A stretch of DNA of 64,000 nt from JAAYEL01 sp964345835 (GCA_964345835.1 CAYFSL010000006.1:1-64000), one strand, 5' to 3'. Positions 53,224 to 61,450 are shown, numbered from the stretch's first letter. Notes: generated from the sequence alone by a model not told the origin. Program-made: numbers and translations.

Positions 53224-54501
53224 ATGAAAAATTATGATTTAATCGTTGTTGGAGGGGGACCTGCGGGATTAGGGGCAGCTCTTGAGGCCAGGAAGAATGG
53301 GATTGAAAGTATCCTTATTATAGAAAGAGATAGGGAACTTGGGGGCATATTAAACCAATGTATCCATAATGGTTTTGGCCTCCACGAATTTAAGGAAGAA
53401 CTGACAGGACCAGAATATGCTGAAAGATTTATTGACCAAGTAGAAGACCAATACATTGAGTACCTGCTAGATACTATGGTTATCGATATCAGCGAAGATA
53501 AGGAAATCTTTGCCGTAAATGAAAAGGGTATAGTTCAAGCAAGAGCCAAGGCTATAGTACTTGCCATGGGTTGTATTGAAAGAAGCGGTGGGGCGGTAGC
53601 CCTTGAAGGCTATAGGCCATCGGGTATCTATACAGCTGGTATGGCCCAAAGGTTAATAAATATGGAAGGTCTGATGCCTGGTAAGGAAGTTGTAATTTAC
53701 GGGTCTGGGGATATTGGCCTAATCATGGCGAGGAGGCTAAGCCTAGAAGGAGCCCATGTGAAGTGCCTGGTGGAAATAGGAGAGAGGTCTAGTGGATTAA
53801 ACCGTAACATAGCCCAATGTCTAAATGACTTTGACATCCCCCTTTATCTAAGCCACAAGATAAAAGAAGTCCATGGAAAGGATAAATTAGAAGGAATCAC
53901 TATATGCCAGGTGGATAAGGACTGGATAGAAGTTGAAGGAAGTGACCAATACATAGCCTGCGACTGCCTCCTATTATCGATAGGATTGATTCCTGAAAAT
54001 GACCTATCAATCAAGGCCGGGGTAAAAATCTATAATAGGACAAGGGGACCAGTAGTTGGGTCTGATATGCAAACAAGTGTGGATGGGATATTTGCCTGTG
54101 GTAATGTCTTGCATGTACACGATATAGTAGATTTTGTAACAGCAGAATCCAGGTTGGCAGGAAAGAGTGCAGCTGAATATATCAAGGCCTATGATAAAGC
54201 TGATCGAAGAATTGATAAAGAAAATAGGGTAAAGACTAGGGCAGGAAATGGCTTGTTATACTTACTGCCTAACTACATAGATAAGGGGGCTAAAAATCCA
54301 GTAGACCTCTCATTTAGACCAAGGTCTGAAATGAAGGATGTAGAAATTGAACTTATATCATCAGATAGGTTAATAAAAACCATTAAGAAGAGGAAGGTAA
54401 GTCCATCGGAGATGGTTAAGATAAAGCTAGACTTAAAAAGCCTTGACAGCTTATCAGATGAACTTGAAGTAAAGGTGGTGGAAAGTAATGGCAGAGACTA
54501 G
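53224..54501 (+). CDS. NAD(P)/FAD-dependent oxidoreductase of the glp-like module
   Basis: 425 residues. FAD motif VVGGGPAGLGAALEARKNG (about 8-26), the LGGILNQCIHNGFGLHEFKEELTGPEYAERF signature (split here into shorter motifs: GGILNQC and HEFKEELTGPEYAERF), a second nucleotide-binding site VIYGSGDIGLIMARRL, and FACGNVLHVHDIVD are visible. It probably passes electrons from the GlpA-like partner to NAD(P) or another carrier. It starts 78 bases after that gene and overlaps the DUF1667 gene by 14 bases. The C-terminal 60 residues lack obvious cofactor motifs. Confidence 0.88.
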   Translation: MKNYDLIVVGGGPAGLGAALEARKNGIESILIIERDRELGGILNQCIHNGFGLHEFKEELTGPEYAERFIDQVEDQYIEYLLDTMVIDISEDKEIFAVNEKGIVQARAKAIVLAMGCIERSGGAVALEGYRPSGIYTAGMAQRLINMEGLMPGKEVVIYGSGDIGLIMARRLSLEGAHVKCLVEIGERSSGLNRNIAQCLNDFDIPLYLSHKIKEVHGKDKLEGITICQVDKDWIEVEGSDQYIACDCLLLSIGLIPENDLSIKAGVKIYNRTRGPVVGSDMQTSVDGIFACGNVLHVHDIVDFVTAESRLAGKSAAEYIKAYDKADRRIDKENRVKTRAGNGLLYLLPNYIDKGAKNPVDLSFRPRSEMKDVEIELISSDRLIKTIKKRKVSPSEMVKIKLDLKSLDSLSDELEVKVVESNGRD

Positions 54502-54853
54502 ACATTTTACCTGTATAATATGCCCTATGGGCTGTGACCTAGACATAGCGATATCTGACGAGCAAATTCAAGTGAGTGGAAATAGCTGTATCAGGGGCGA
54601 AAAGTATGCCATTCAAGAGGTTACAAAGCCCATGAGGTCTATTTGCTCAACTGTAAGGGTGAATAATGGTTTTTTAGACCTAGTTCCCGTTAAGAGTAAT
54701 GGCCTTATAGATAAATCAAAGATTTTTGATGTAATGAAAGAGATAAATAAAGTCAGAGTAGATGCTCCAATAGCTATCGGGCAGGCAGTAATTGAAGATG
54801 TTCTAGGAACAGGCGTAGATATAATAGCTAGCAAAAGCATGAAGGCAAAATAA
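54488..54853 (+). CDS. DUF1667-family protein of the glp-like module
   Basis: 121 residues. Cysteines cluster in FTCIICPMGCDLDI and GNSCIRG, with a later SICSTVRV, the conserved DUF1667 pattern suggesting a metal or Fe-S site. VPVKSNGLIDKSKIFDVMKEI is also family-typical. It is always met with the two flavoproteins, so it is likely a third subunit. The start overlaps the end of the previous gene (GGTGG site inside it). The stop lies three bases before the third assembly gap, so nothing of the gene is missing. Confidence 0.88.
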   Translation: MAETRHFTCIICPMGCDLDIAISDEQIQVSGNSCIRGEKYAIQEVTKPMRSICSTVRVNNGFLDLVPVKSNGLIDKSKIFDVMKEINKVRVDAPIAIGQAVIEDVLGTGVDIIASKSMKAK

Positions 54854-54856
54854 TTT

Positions 54857-54956
54857 NNNNNNNNNNNNNNNNNNNNNNNNNNNNNNNNNNNNNNNNNNNN
54901 NNNNNNNNNNNNNNNNNNNNNNNNNNNNNNNNNNNNNNNNNNNNNNNNNNNNNNNN
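54857..54956. other. 100-N assembly gap flanked by a 13-base direct repeat
   Basis: Exactly 100 N. GGCAAAATAATTT stands both just before and just after. This suggests overlapping contig ends and little or no missing sequence. Confidence 0.95.
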
Positions 54957-55017
54957 GGCAAAATAATTTAATATAATTGGGATAGCATACTTTATGCTTC
55001 TTGTTAAGATATTAGTC

Positions 55018-55060
55018 AAACACCCATTAAACCTTTTAATAGGTATAATGGGTGTTTTTA
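55018..55060 (+). terminator. Terminator of the flavoprotein module
   Basis: ACACCCATT / AATGGGTGT stem over an 18-base loop, then TTTT. It lies between the convergent DUF1667 and S24 repressor genes. Confidence 0.75.
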
Positions 55061-55100
55061 TGTATCAAGCTATGCTCGTTTAATCGATAGTTGTTGCTAA

Positions 55101-55694
55101 CTATTTATTCGTGCTTAAGCAGGCAACTAGCCTCCCTAGAATTCTTATATTCCCACTGGTAAATACCATGGGTTCATAGGCCTTGTTGGCTGGTTGGAGG
55201 ATTATTGAGTTACCATTTTTGTAAAAGGTCTTTAGGGTTGCTTCATCATCTATAAGAACAGCACCGACCTCTCCATTTTCCAGGCTTGCCTGTCTTTTAA
55301 TAAAAACAATATCATCATTGTTAATTCCTAAATCTACCATAGAGTCCCCTCTTACCTTAAGGCAAAAGTCGGCCTTAATCCTAGAATCTATGGCGAAATA
55401 GTCCTCTATATTTTCCTCGGCAAGGATGGGTAAACCAGCTGCAATCCTTCCTAGAAGTGGTACATTTCTAACATCCTTCTCCTCTTCCATATAGGGGGTA
55501 GTTTCTATAAAATCACCTATTGGTAGGTCTAGAGCCCTGGCTACCTTTGAAACATTGGCAAGTGAAGACTTGTCGATACCATTTTGTAGCATGGTGACAA
55601 GGGTTGTATAGGGCATATCGATTTCTTTTGAAAATTGTCTGACGCTATAGCCTTTTTCTTTTATTGTTTTTTTTATTATATCTTCTATATTCAT
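55101..55694 (-). CDS. LexA/CI-like S24 self-cleaving repressor
   Basis: 197 residues. An XRE-type helix-turn-helix (about 5-62; YSVRQFSKEIDMPYTTLVTML) is followed by an S24 peptidase domain. The expected self-cleavage pair Ala86-Gly87 lies in LLGRIAAGLP. The catalytic dyad is Ser118 (RGDSMV) and Lys155 (EATLK). The XRE head is CI-like rather than the winged helix of LexA, yet no phage genes are nearby. Two matching operators upstream imply it represses itself and the divergent small gene. AGGAGGG lies ahead of ATG. DNA damage or RecA filaments are the likely trigger. Confidence 0.92.
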   Translation of the reverse strand: MNIEDIIKKTIKEKGYSVRQFSKEIDMPYTTLVTMLQNGIDKSSLANVSKVARALDLPIGDFIETTPYMEEEKDVRNVPLLGRIAAGLPILAEENIEDYFAIDSRIKADFCLKVRGDSMVDLGINNDDIVFIKRQASLENGEVGAVLIDDEATLKTFYKNGNSIILQPANKAYEPMVFTSGNIRILGRLVACLSTNK

Positions 55695-55713
55695 ATAGCC
55701 CTCCTACTTATAA

Positions 55714-55733
55714 TATACACGTTTTATCGTATA
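55714..55733. promoter_or_regulatory. Predicted repressor operator 1
   Basis: TATACACGTTTTATCGTATA, 20 bases just upstream of the S24 repressor gene. Its complement reads TATACGATAAAACGTGTATA and shares TATACGATAAAA with operator 2. The ends form a TATAC/GTATA dyad. Confidence 0.65.
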
Positions 55734-55790
55734 ATAATCAAGATATTTTCTAAAATATAGTTAAATAATTATAGTCTGAAACAGAAACAC

Positions 55791-55818
55791 TTGAAATATA
55801 CGATAAAAAGTATATAAT
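55791..55818 (+). promoter_or_regulatory. Promoter with repressor operator 2 inside its spacer
   Basis: TTGAAA (55791-55796) and TATAAT (55813-55818) with a 16-base spacer form a promoter for the divergent small gene. The operator TATACGATAAAAAGTATA (55797-55814) fills the spacer, so bound repressor should block polymerase. Confidence 0.7.
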
Positions 55819-55876
55819 ATAAAATAAATACGGGATTAAGTAGAGGTCGATTAAGTTAGATAAGTGAGGAGGGGCT

Positions 55877-56128
55877 ATGAGAAAGTATAGAGGAAAAAAG
55901 CTTGGAGACTTGAGCAGGCTTTCATTAAAGGAACTAAGGGACAACATATCTGTTGATATCAATGATTACATTGAGAGGGAAAGAATTTATAAAAATGGCA
56001 TGTACTTTATCGATGTACCTTTTAAAAATGGAGAATGGGTAAAGGCTGTCCTATATTTACAAGATGAAAGGATAAGATTAATATTTGTTAATAATTCGAT
56101 TATTATGCAGAGGTCTAGAAATAGGTGA
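55877..56128 (+). CDS. Small hypothetical protein divergent from the S24 repressor
   Basis: 83 residues with a strong GAGGAGG site six bases before ATG. No family recognised. The first part is basic (MRKYRGKKLGDLSRLS) and the rest a mix of helix and beta-like stretches (GMYFIDVPFKNGEWVKAVLYL). No signal peptide or membrane helix. Its promoter contains a repressor operator, so it should be induced when the repressor cleaves itself. In Bacillus the gene divergent from lexA encodes the division inhibitor YneA, but this protein has no visible likeness to YneA. Confidence 0.7.
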   Translation: MRKYRGKKLGDLSRLSLKELRDNISVDINDYIERERIYKNGMYFIDVPFKNGEWVKAVLYLQDERIRLIFVNNSIIMQRSRNR

Positions 56129-56147
56129 AAGAATGGGGGTATACCTA

Positions 56148-56228
56148 ATGGCCTGGCAAATAATATTAACTTTATGTAAAAACATGAAAAGGATTTCATT
56201 TCTCCTTTACAAATGCAAAAATTTGTAG
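56148..56228 (+). CDS. Possible 26-residue hydrophobic peptide
   Basis: ATG 56148 follows GGGGG by nine bases and opens a 26-codon frame ending in TAG. The peptide starts MAWQIILTLCKN and has alternating hydrophobic and basic residues (ISFLLYKCKN). It lies 19 bases after the 83-residue gene, in what should be the same repressor-controlled transcript. Size and character recall small membrane-active peptides of SOS regulons, but so short a frame may be chance. Confidence 0.3.
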   Translation: MAWQIILTLCKNMKRISFLLYKCKNL

Positions 56229-56413
56229 TACCATAATATCATAATGAAATGCTATGGCTGTAGCAGGTATTGGTGGATGAAGATCGTATTTTAGATAAGC
56301 ATATCTGCTAGAGCAGTGTAAATGATTTCCTATGTGGTTGGACAATCAATTGAACATGGTATAAGTTATAAAAAGTTTTTTATTAAAGTTTTTTATTAAA
56401 GGGAGGATAAAAA
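56229..56413 (+). promoter_or_regulatory. Promoter region of the acyl-CoA dehydrogenase gene
   Basis: No gene is apparent here. TTGGAC near 56337 and TATAAG near 56360 resemble a promoter. Just before the ribosome site there is a tandem duplication of AAGTTTTTTATTAA (about 56371-56400). GGGAGG precedes the ATG at 56414. Confidence 0.45.
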
Positions 56414-58102
56414 ATGTTATTTGCTACAACAAAAGAACATGAAGAGTTTAGGATGAAAGTTAGGGAATATTCTGAAAGAGTAATGAGACCTATCTCACTT
56501 AAGTGTGACTTAGAAATGCATTTCCCAGAACAAGAATTCAAGGATATGGCTAAGGAAATCCCAGGCGTTCATGGTATTTATTTTGACAAAAAATGGGGCG
56601 GTGCTGGACTAGACGCTATCTACTATGCAATCGCAGTTGAAGAAATGTCAAGAGTAGACGGTGGTTGGGGTGTAACTTTATCAGCTCACACTTCACTAGG
56701 TGCTAACCCAATCAATGACTGGGGTACAGATGCACAAAAAGAAAAATACTTAGTACCGCTAGCAAAGGGTGAAAAGATTGGTTCTTACGGTCTTACAGAA
56801 GAAAATGCTGGATCTGATGCAGGTGGAACTCAAACTGTTGCAGTTAAACAAGAAGATGGTTCTTATATACTAAACGGTAATAAGATATTCATAACTAATG
56901 CTGGTTCTTCAGACATATATATAGTATTCGCAATTACTACTCCTGGTATTGGAACACGTGGTATCTCTGCATTCATCGTTGAAAGAGGATGGGAAGGATT
57001 TACATTTGGTCAAAGATATAACAAATTAGGTATCAGATCTTCAAGAACTCAAGAATTAATATTCAAGGACGTTAAGGTTCCTGCAGAAAACCTACTTGGT
57101 AAAGAAGGCGAAGGATTCAAGATTGCTATGCAAACTCTTGACGGTGGTAGAATCGGTATAGCTTCTCAAGCTCTTGGTATTGCACAAGGTGCTTATGAAC
57201 AAGCTGTTGAATATGTAAAGGAAAGAGTTCAATTCGGTAAGCCACTTGCTGCACAACAAGCACTTGCATTCAAGATTGCTGAAATGGATACAAAGATTGA
57301 AGCTGCAAGATTATTAATCTACAAGGCTGCTGCTATGAAGTCTGCTCACGTACCATATGGTAAGGAAGCTGCTGCATGTAAGATGTATGCATCTGAAATA
57401 GCTCTAGAAGTTGTTAACGACGCTCTTCAATTACATGGTGGTTCTGGTTACCTAAAGGGTATGGAAGTTGAAAGATTCTACAGAGACGCTAAGATCACTA
57501 CAATCTACGAAGGAACTTCAGAAATCATGAGATTAGTTATCTCAACTCATATCCTTGGTAAGGTTGGTGGATTAAACAAGGCTAAAAAGGGAGAAGAAAA
57601 ACCTCAAGGACCTACTGGCTCAAGAAAAGAAATTATATTTGAAGGATCTACTGAAGAACAAGTAGACAAATTAGTAGAAGCTCTAAAGAAAGACGGATAC
57701 ACTTTCGATAAAGAAGGCGACCTAATGGGATCACTTGCTCAAGCAGACAGAGTAGTATCTGGTGGTATGGGTGTAGGAAGCAAAGAAAACTTTGCCCTAG
57801 TAGAAGACCTAGCTAAGGCTGTTGGTGCTACACTAGGATGTTCTAGACCAGTTGCTGAAGAAATGAATTGGTTCCCACTAGACAGATACGTTGGTATCTC
57901 TGGACAAAAATTCACAGGCGACCTATACTTCGCATGTGGTATCTCTGGAGCTATCCAACACTTAAGAGGAATTAAGGATGCTAAGACTATAGTAGCTATC
58001 AACAATGACCCACACGCAAAGGTATTTAGAAACGCTGACTATGGTATAGTAGGAAATCTTGAAGAAGTACTTCCACTATTAGCTAAGAAATTAAGAGCTT
58101 AA
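56414..58102 (+). CDS. Acyl-CoA dehydrogenase fused to an ETF-alpha FAD domain
   Basis: 562 residues. Residues 1 to about 385 are a butyryl-CoA-dehydrogenase-like enzyme: GLTEENAGSDAGGTQT, FITNAGSSDIY, the R-x-x-F-G-K-P-L-A segment of flavin binding, and IYEGTSEIMRL with the catalytic Glu. After a Lys/Glu/Pro-rich linker (about 388-405) the last 155 residues match the FAD-binding C-terminal domain of electron-transfer flavoprotein alpha (RVVSGGMGVGSKENF, GISGQKFTGDLYFACGISGAIQHLRG, VAINNDPHAKVFRNADYGIVG). The enzyme thus carries a built-in electron partner. No etfB or etfA gene is next to it. Codon use suggests high expression. It ends at a strong terminator. Confidence 0.92.
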   Translation: MLFATTKEHEEFRMKVREYSERVMRPISLKCDLEMHFPEQEFKDMAKEIPGVHGIYFDKKWGGAGLDAIYYAIAVEEMSRVDGGWGVTLSAHTSLGANPINDWGTDAQKEKYLVPLAKGEKIGSYGLTEENAGSDAGGTQTVAVKQEDGSYILNGNKIFITNAGSSDIYIVFAITTPGIGTRGISAFIVERGWEGFTFGQRYNKLGIRSSRTQELIFKDVKVPAENLLGKEGEGFKIAMQTLDGGRIGIASQALGIAQGAYEQAVEYVKERVQFGKPLAAQQALAFKIAEMDTKIEAARLLIYKAAAMKSAHVPYGKEAAACKMYASEIALEVVNDALQLHGGSGYLKGMEVERFYRDAKITTIYEGTSEIMRLVISTHILGKVGGLNKAKKGEEKPQGPTGSRKEIIFEGSTEEQVDKLVEALKKDGYTFDKEGDLMGSLAQADRVVSGGMGVGSKENFALVEDLAKAVGATLGCSRPVAEEMNWFPLDRYVGISGQKFTGDLYFACGISGAIQHLRGIKDAKTIVAINNDPHAKVFRNADYGIVGNLEEVLPLLAKKLRA

Positions 58103-58129
58103 TTATAGTAGAATACAAATAAATATATT

Positions 58130-58155
58130 AAAGCCGAGCTTAGCTCGGCTTTTTT
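58130..58155 (+). terminator. Terminator after the acyl-CoA dehydrogenase gene
   Basis: AAGCCGAGC / GCTCGGCTT with loop TTA, then six T. Confidence 0.92.
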
Positions 58156-58222
58156 GTATTTATTTTGTGATATTTGATATAATTAAAAGAATAGATATTG
58201 AATATATTTGTGGGGATATAAG

Positions 58223-59155
58223 ATGGATATTAAGGTATACAATTTTTTGCATATGGCTAGGGAACAATTTGAGAGGGGAGATCTTAACAAGGCTAAATCA
58301 TTTATCGATAGGGCCTTACTGGCTTCTGATTCAGATGGGGATAGGATTGATGTTCTTTTCGATGCTGCTATGCTATATGATTATATTGCTGATGATGAAA
58401 GGGCCCTGTGGGCTTATAATCAGATTCTTGAAGAAGAACCGGATAACCCTTCAGCTATGTATGGAAGGGCTATGATATATGAAAAAATGGGGGACTTTTC
58501 TAGGGCGGAAGAATCATATAAGAAGTGCATTGAGATGGATTCGACCTATGATAGGGCCTATTTTTTCCTAGCCAACCTATATGACGAACAGAAAAAGTAT
58601 TCCTCTGCCCTAGATTATTATGGCAAGGCCATGAAGCTAAGCCCAGATGACGTCATGATTTACAACAATATGGGGGCAATCTATGAGAACCTAAAAGAGT
58701 ATGACAAGGCTCTTACCATGTTAGATAAGGCGATTAGTCTAGATGATGCCTATTTTAGACCTTATTTTAACAAGGGGGTAGTATATGGGAAGCTTGGTAG
58801 CTTGACCGATGCTATAAAAAACTATAAGTTGTCTATTGATAGAAATCCCAGCTACAATAATAATTATCTAAATATGTCGGCACTTTATATCGAGAGAAAT
58901 ATGCTATTAGACTCGCTCTATATTCTTAATAAGGGGATAAAAAATGCTGACGACAAGGCTTATTTATATTATAATAGGGCATGTATTTATAGTAAAATGA
59001 AGGACAGGGACAAGGCTGTTGCTGACCTTAGGGAGGCAATATATTTAGATGAGGCCTTAAAAGACTATTCAAAGAAGGATGAAGACTTTAAGAACCTTTA
59101 CAATGACCCGAGATTTATAGCCTTAACCAGCGGTAAAAAAGTAATAGGAGATTGA
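58223..59155 (+). CDS. Tetratricopeptide-repeat protein
   Basis: 310 residues from ATG 58223 (GGGGA upstream; a TTG five codons earlier is less likely). At least seven TPR units of 34 residues are visible, for example NPSAMYGRAMIYEKMGDFSRAEESYKKCIEMD-like units (given here as the period, each with the W/L-G-Y-A-P spacing). No signal peptide or membrane helix, so it is a cytoplasmic protein-protein adaptor. The partner is unknown. The map gene starts one base after its stop. Confidence 0.88.
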   Translation: MDIKVYNFLHMAREQFERGDLNKAKSFIDRALLASDSDGDRIDVLFDAAMLYDYIADDERALWAYNQILEEEPDNPSAMYGRAMIYEKMGDFSRAEESYKKCIEMDSTYDRAYFFLANLYDEQKKYSSALDYYGKAMKLSPDDVMIYNNMGAIYENLKEYDKALTMLDKAISLDDAYFRPYFNKGVVYGKLGSLTDAIKNYKLSIDRNPSYNNNYLNMSALYIERNMLLDSLYILNKGIKNADDKAYLYYNRACIYSKMKDRDKAVADLREAIYLDEALKDYSKKDEDFKNLYNDPRFIALTSGKKVIGD

Positions 59156-59156
59156 T

Positions 59157-59960
59157 ATGATATATTTAAAAAGTGAAGAAGAAATAAGGGGAATGAAAAA
59201 GGCTGGAGAGATTCTTTGTAAGACCCATCTAGCCATAGCCAAAATTATTAGACCGGGCTTGACTACTATGCAGGTTAATGATTTTGCAGAGGCCTTTATG
59301 AAGTTCAAGGGGGCAAGCCCAGAGCAAAAGGGTTACCAGGGATTTCCTTATGCACTTTGCACTTCATTGAACGATGAGATTTGCCATGGATTTCCAAGAA
59401 ATGATGTTGTTCTGAAGGATGGGGACCTGCTTTCCGTAGACAATGTTGTAAATTACAAGGGTTACCTTGCTGATAGTTGTTGGTCCTATGCCATAGGTAA
59501 CTTAAGCGAGGAAAATGAAAGGCTTATGAAAGTTACTAAGGAATCCTTAGATCTTGGTGTTGACCAGGCTATTGCAGGAAATAGGTTGGGTGATATTGGC
59601 AACGCTATCCAAAAGCATGTTGAGGCCGCTGGATTTTCAGTTGTAAGGGACTTTGTTGGGCACGGTATAGGTAAAGAAATGCATGAAGACCCTCAGGTTC
59701 TACATTATGGGGAAGCTGGCAAGGGTAAAAGACTTATTGAGAATATGGTAATTACTATTGAACCGATGGTAAATGTTGGCAAATATAATATTAAGCTTGA
59801 CGACAATGGCTGGGTTGCAAGAACCTTAGACGGGTCTATATCCTGCCAATTTGAACACACCCTTGTTGTAAGAGAGGGCAAGGCGGAAGTATTGACAAAT
59901 CAAGATGACTACAACTTAAGTGAGGAAGAACTGGGCTGGATTGAAGCCTATAAATTTTAA
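59157..59960 (+). CDS. map: Methionine aminopeptidase type I
   Basis: 267 residues. The five metal ligands are visible: Asp95 (SVDNV), Asp106 (LADSC), His169 (GHGIG), Glu202 (IEPM) and Glu233 (FEHT). The core is standard type Ia, with no N-terminal SEC-C zinc finger and a short C-terminal extension. It removes the initiator Met from new proteins. It is coupled to the TPR gene (one-base spacing) rather than sitting in the usual ribosomal-protein cluster. Confidence 0.95.
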   Translation: MIYLKSEEEIRGMKKAGEILCKTHLAIAKIIRPGLTTMQVNDFAEAFMKFKGASPEQKGYQGFPYALCTSLNDEICHGFPRNDVVLKDGDLLSVDNVVNYKGYLADSCWSYAIGNLSEENERLMKVTKESLDLGVDQAIAGNRLGDIGNAIQKHVEAAGFSVVRDFVGHGIGKEMHEDPQVLHYGEAGKGKRLIENMVITIEPMVNVGKYNIKLDDNGWVARTLDGSISCQFEHTLVVREGKAEVLTNQDDYNLSEEELGWIEAYKF

Positions 59961-59980
59961 GAATTTAATGGGAGAGATAT

Positions 59981-60454
59981 ATGAAAAGTATATTAGAACT
60001 TATTTCTAAGTATAAATCGGATGTAATTATTATACCAATATTGGCTGTTTTAGCACTTGTCCTATCTTTTTCAATATACTATTTTTTCAATAAAAGATGG
60101 ATAAAATATATTCCTGGACTTGGAGCCCTTGTAATAGGAATAGTCCTATTATTTAGTGGATACCTAAACCTACTTAAAGCCTCTGGGCTTAACTTTATAG
60201 GCCTGGGTATTAATTTTACTGTATTTGCCCTAGTTTCTTTAGCTTTTTCTGCAATAATCGACCTTTTAGATGGATTAGGGGGCAACTTTGGTAAGAATAA
60301 AAAAAAAGAAAAAGAGGAAAAAAACAAAGAAAAAGAAGAGCCTAAGCTAGAAGAAGTTGAAGAAAAATCGACTAAGAGGATTGACTATAAAGAAAAAGAA
60401 GAAAGGGAAGATAAGACTAAAAAGATAGATTTAAAAGAACTAAGAAGAAAATAA
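59981..60454 (+). CDS. Small membrane protein with charged cytoplasmic tail
   Basis: 157 residues, family not recognised. Three hydrophobic helices (about 13-33, 43-63 and 68-95) are followed by a 60-residue tail almost entirely of Lys and Glu (KKKEKEEKNKEKEEPK and similar). The layout resembles small integral membrane proteins of unknown function found next to housekeeping genes. GGGAGAG precedes the ATG. It sits in a tight run with map and the HAD gene (12-base spacing). Confidence 0.75.
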   Translation: MKSILELISKYKSDVIIIPILAVLALVLSFSIYYFFNKRWIKYIPGLGALVIGIVLLFSGYLNLLKASGLNFIGLGINFTVFALVSLAFSAIIDLLDGLGGNFGKNKKKEKEEKNKEKEEPKLEEVEEKSTKRIDYKEKEEREDKTKKIDLKELRRK

Positions 60455-60466
60455 GACGGAGGCAAG

Positions 60467-61198
60467 ATGAAAAAGATTGCTGCATTTTTCGATATAGATG
60501 GTACTTTTGTTAGGGAATCAATTTTGATAAAGCATTTTAAAAAGCTGGTTAAATATGGGATTATCCCTGAAGTCTACTGGATTAATTCTATAAAGCCAAA
60601 GTATGAGGCCTTTGAAAGAAGAAATGGGGACTTTGATGATTACCTTGACGAGGTTAGTAATGTTTACAAGGATAAGCTGGTCGGCCTTCACAGGTCACTT
60701 ATCGACTTTACCGCCAAGCAGGTAATAGACGAGGGTGGAGAAATGGTCTATAGGTATACTAGAGATAGGATAAGGTATCATAAGGAACAGGGACACCTGG
60801 TATTTTTCATTTCTGGATCGCCAGACTTTTTGGTGGAAAAGCTTGCGAAAAGGTATGGAATAACCGACTACAGGGGAACAAGGTATCTGTTTGACGATGA
60901 AGAAATATTTTCAGGTAGAATTGTTCAAATGTGGGATAGCTTATCAAAGGAGTTTGAATTTTTATCTATAAGGGATGAATATGACATCGACCTTGACAAG
61001 TCCTATGCTTATGGTGATACAAATGGTGATTTCTCAATGCTTAAAACAATGGGACATGGGGTTGCTATCAATCCTTCAAAGAAGCTTTTGAACATGATAA
61101 AATCAGACCCTAGCCTTTCCGAAAAAGTTGATATAGTTATTGAAAGAAAAGATGTTATCTATTCTGTAAAGGCGGATGTCAAAACAATTGAATTATAG
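60467..61198 (+). CDS. HAD-superfamily IB phosphatase (SerB-like)
   Basis: 243 residues. Motif I FFDIDGTFVRES (nucleophile Asp9), motif II FFISGSPDFLVEKLAKRYG and motif IV SYAYGDTNGDFSML are intact. The helical cap region is between about 20 and 95. It belongs to the IB group with phosphoserine-phosphatase-like and PGP-like members. The substrate is unknown. ACGGAGG stands ahead of the ATG, and a terminator follows at 61204. Confidence 0.9.
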   Translation: MKKIAAFFDIDGTFVRESILIKHFKKLVKYGIIPEVYWINSIKPKYEAFERRNGDFDDYLDEVSNVYKDKLVGLHRSLIDFTAKQVIDEGGEMVYRYTRDRIRYHKEQGHLVFFISGSPDFLVEKLAKRYGITDYRGTRYLFDDEEIFSGRIVQMWDSLSKEFEFLSIRDEYDIDLDKSYAYGDTNGDFSMLKTMGHGVAINPSKKLLNMIKSDPSLSEKVDIVIERKDVIYSVKADVKTIEL

Positions 61199-61203
61199 AA
61201 ACT

Positions 61204-61229
61204 AGAGCTGTCATAACGGCTCTTTTTTA
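61204..61229 (+). terminator. Terminator after the HAD-IB gene
   Basis: AGAGC / GCTCT, loop of 10 bases, then six T. Between here and 61450 I see no further gene. Confidence 0.8.
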
Positions 61230-61450
61230 TTTTAAATATATTACTTTACTTGGATTTGTATATAAGAGCCTATAAGGAGGGAAAATATAGCTGAAATCAA
61301 GGGAAACAAACATATTAGAATAAGGTATATTAGTAGTAGATGTATTAATGTATTAGATTTTATCCTATAATAAATAGGATGACCTGCTTTGGGGGCCTTA
61401 ATACAAATGAATAAAAAAAAATTATTAATGACTTATTTAGTAATTACCAA

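Noticed and set aside
58167..58475. 102-codon frame overlapping the TPR gene
   Set aside because: Different frame of a well-supported TPR protein; no ribosome site and no protein-like composition.
61270..61372. Short coding piece after AAGGAGG at about 61274
   Set aside because: There is a ribosome-site-like sequence, but no ATG, GTG or TTG at the right distance, and the frame ends after about 27 codons.
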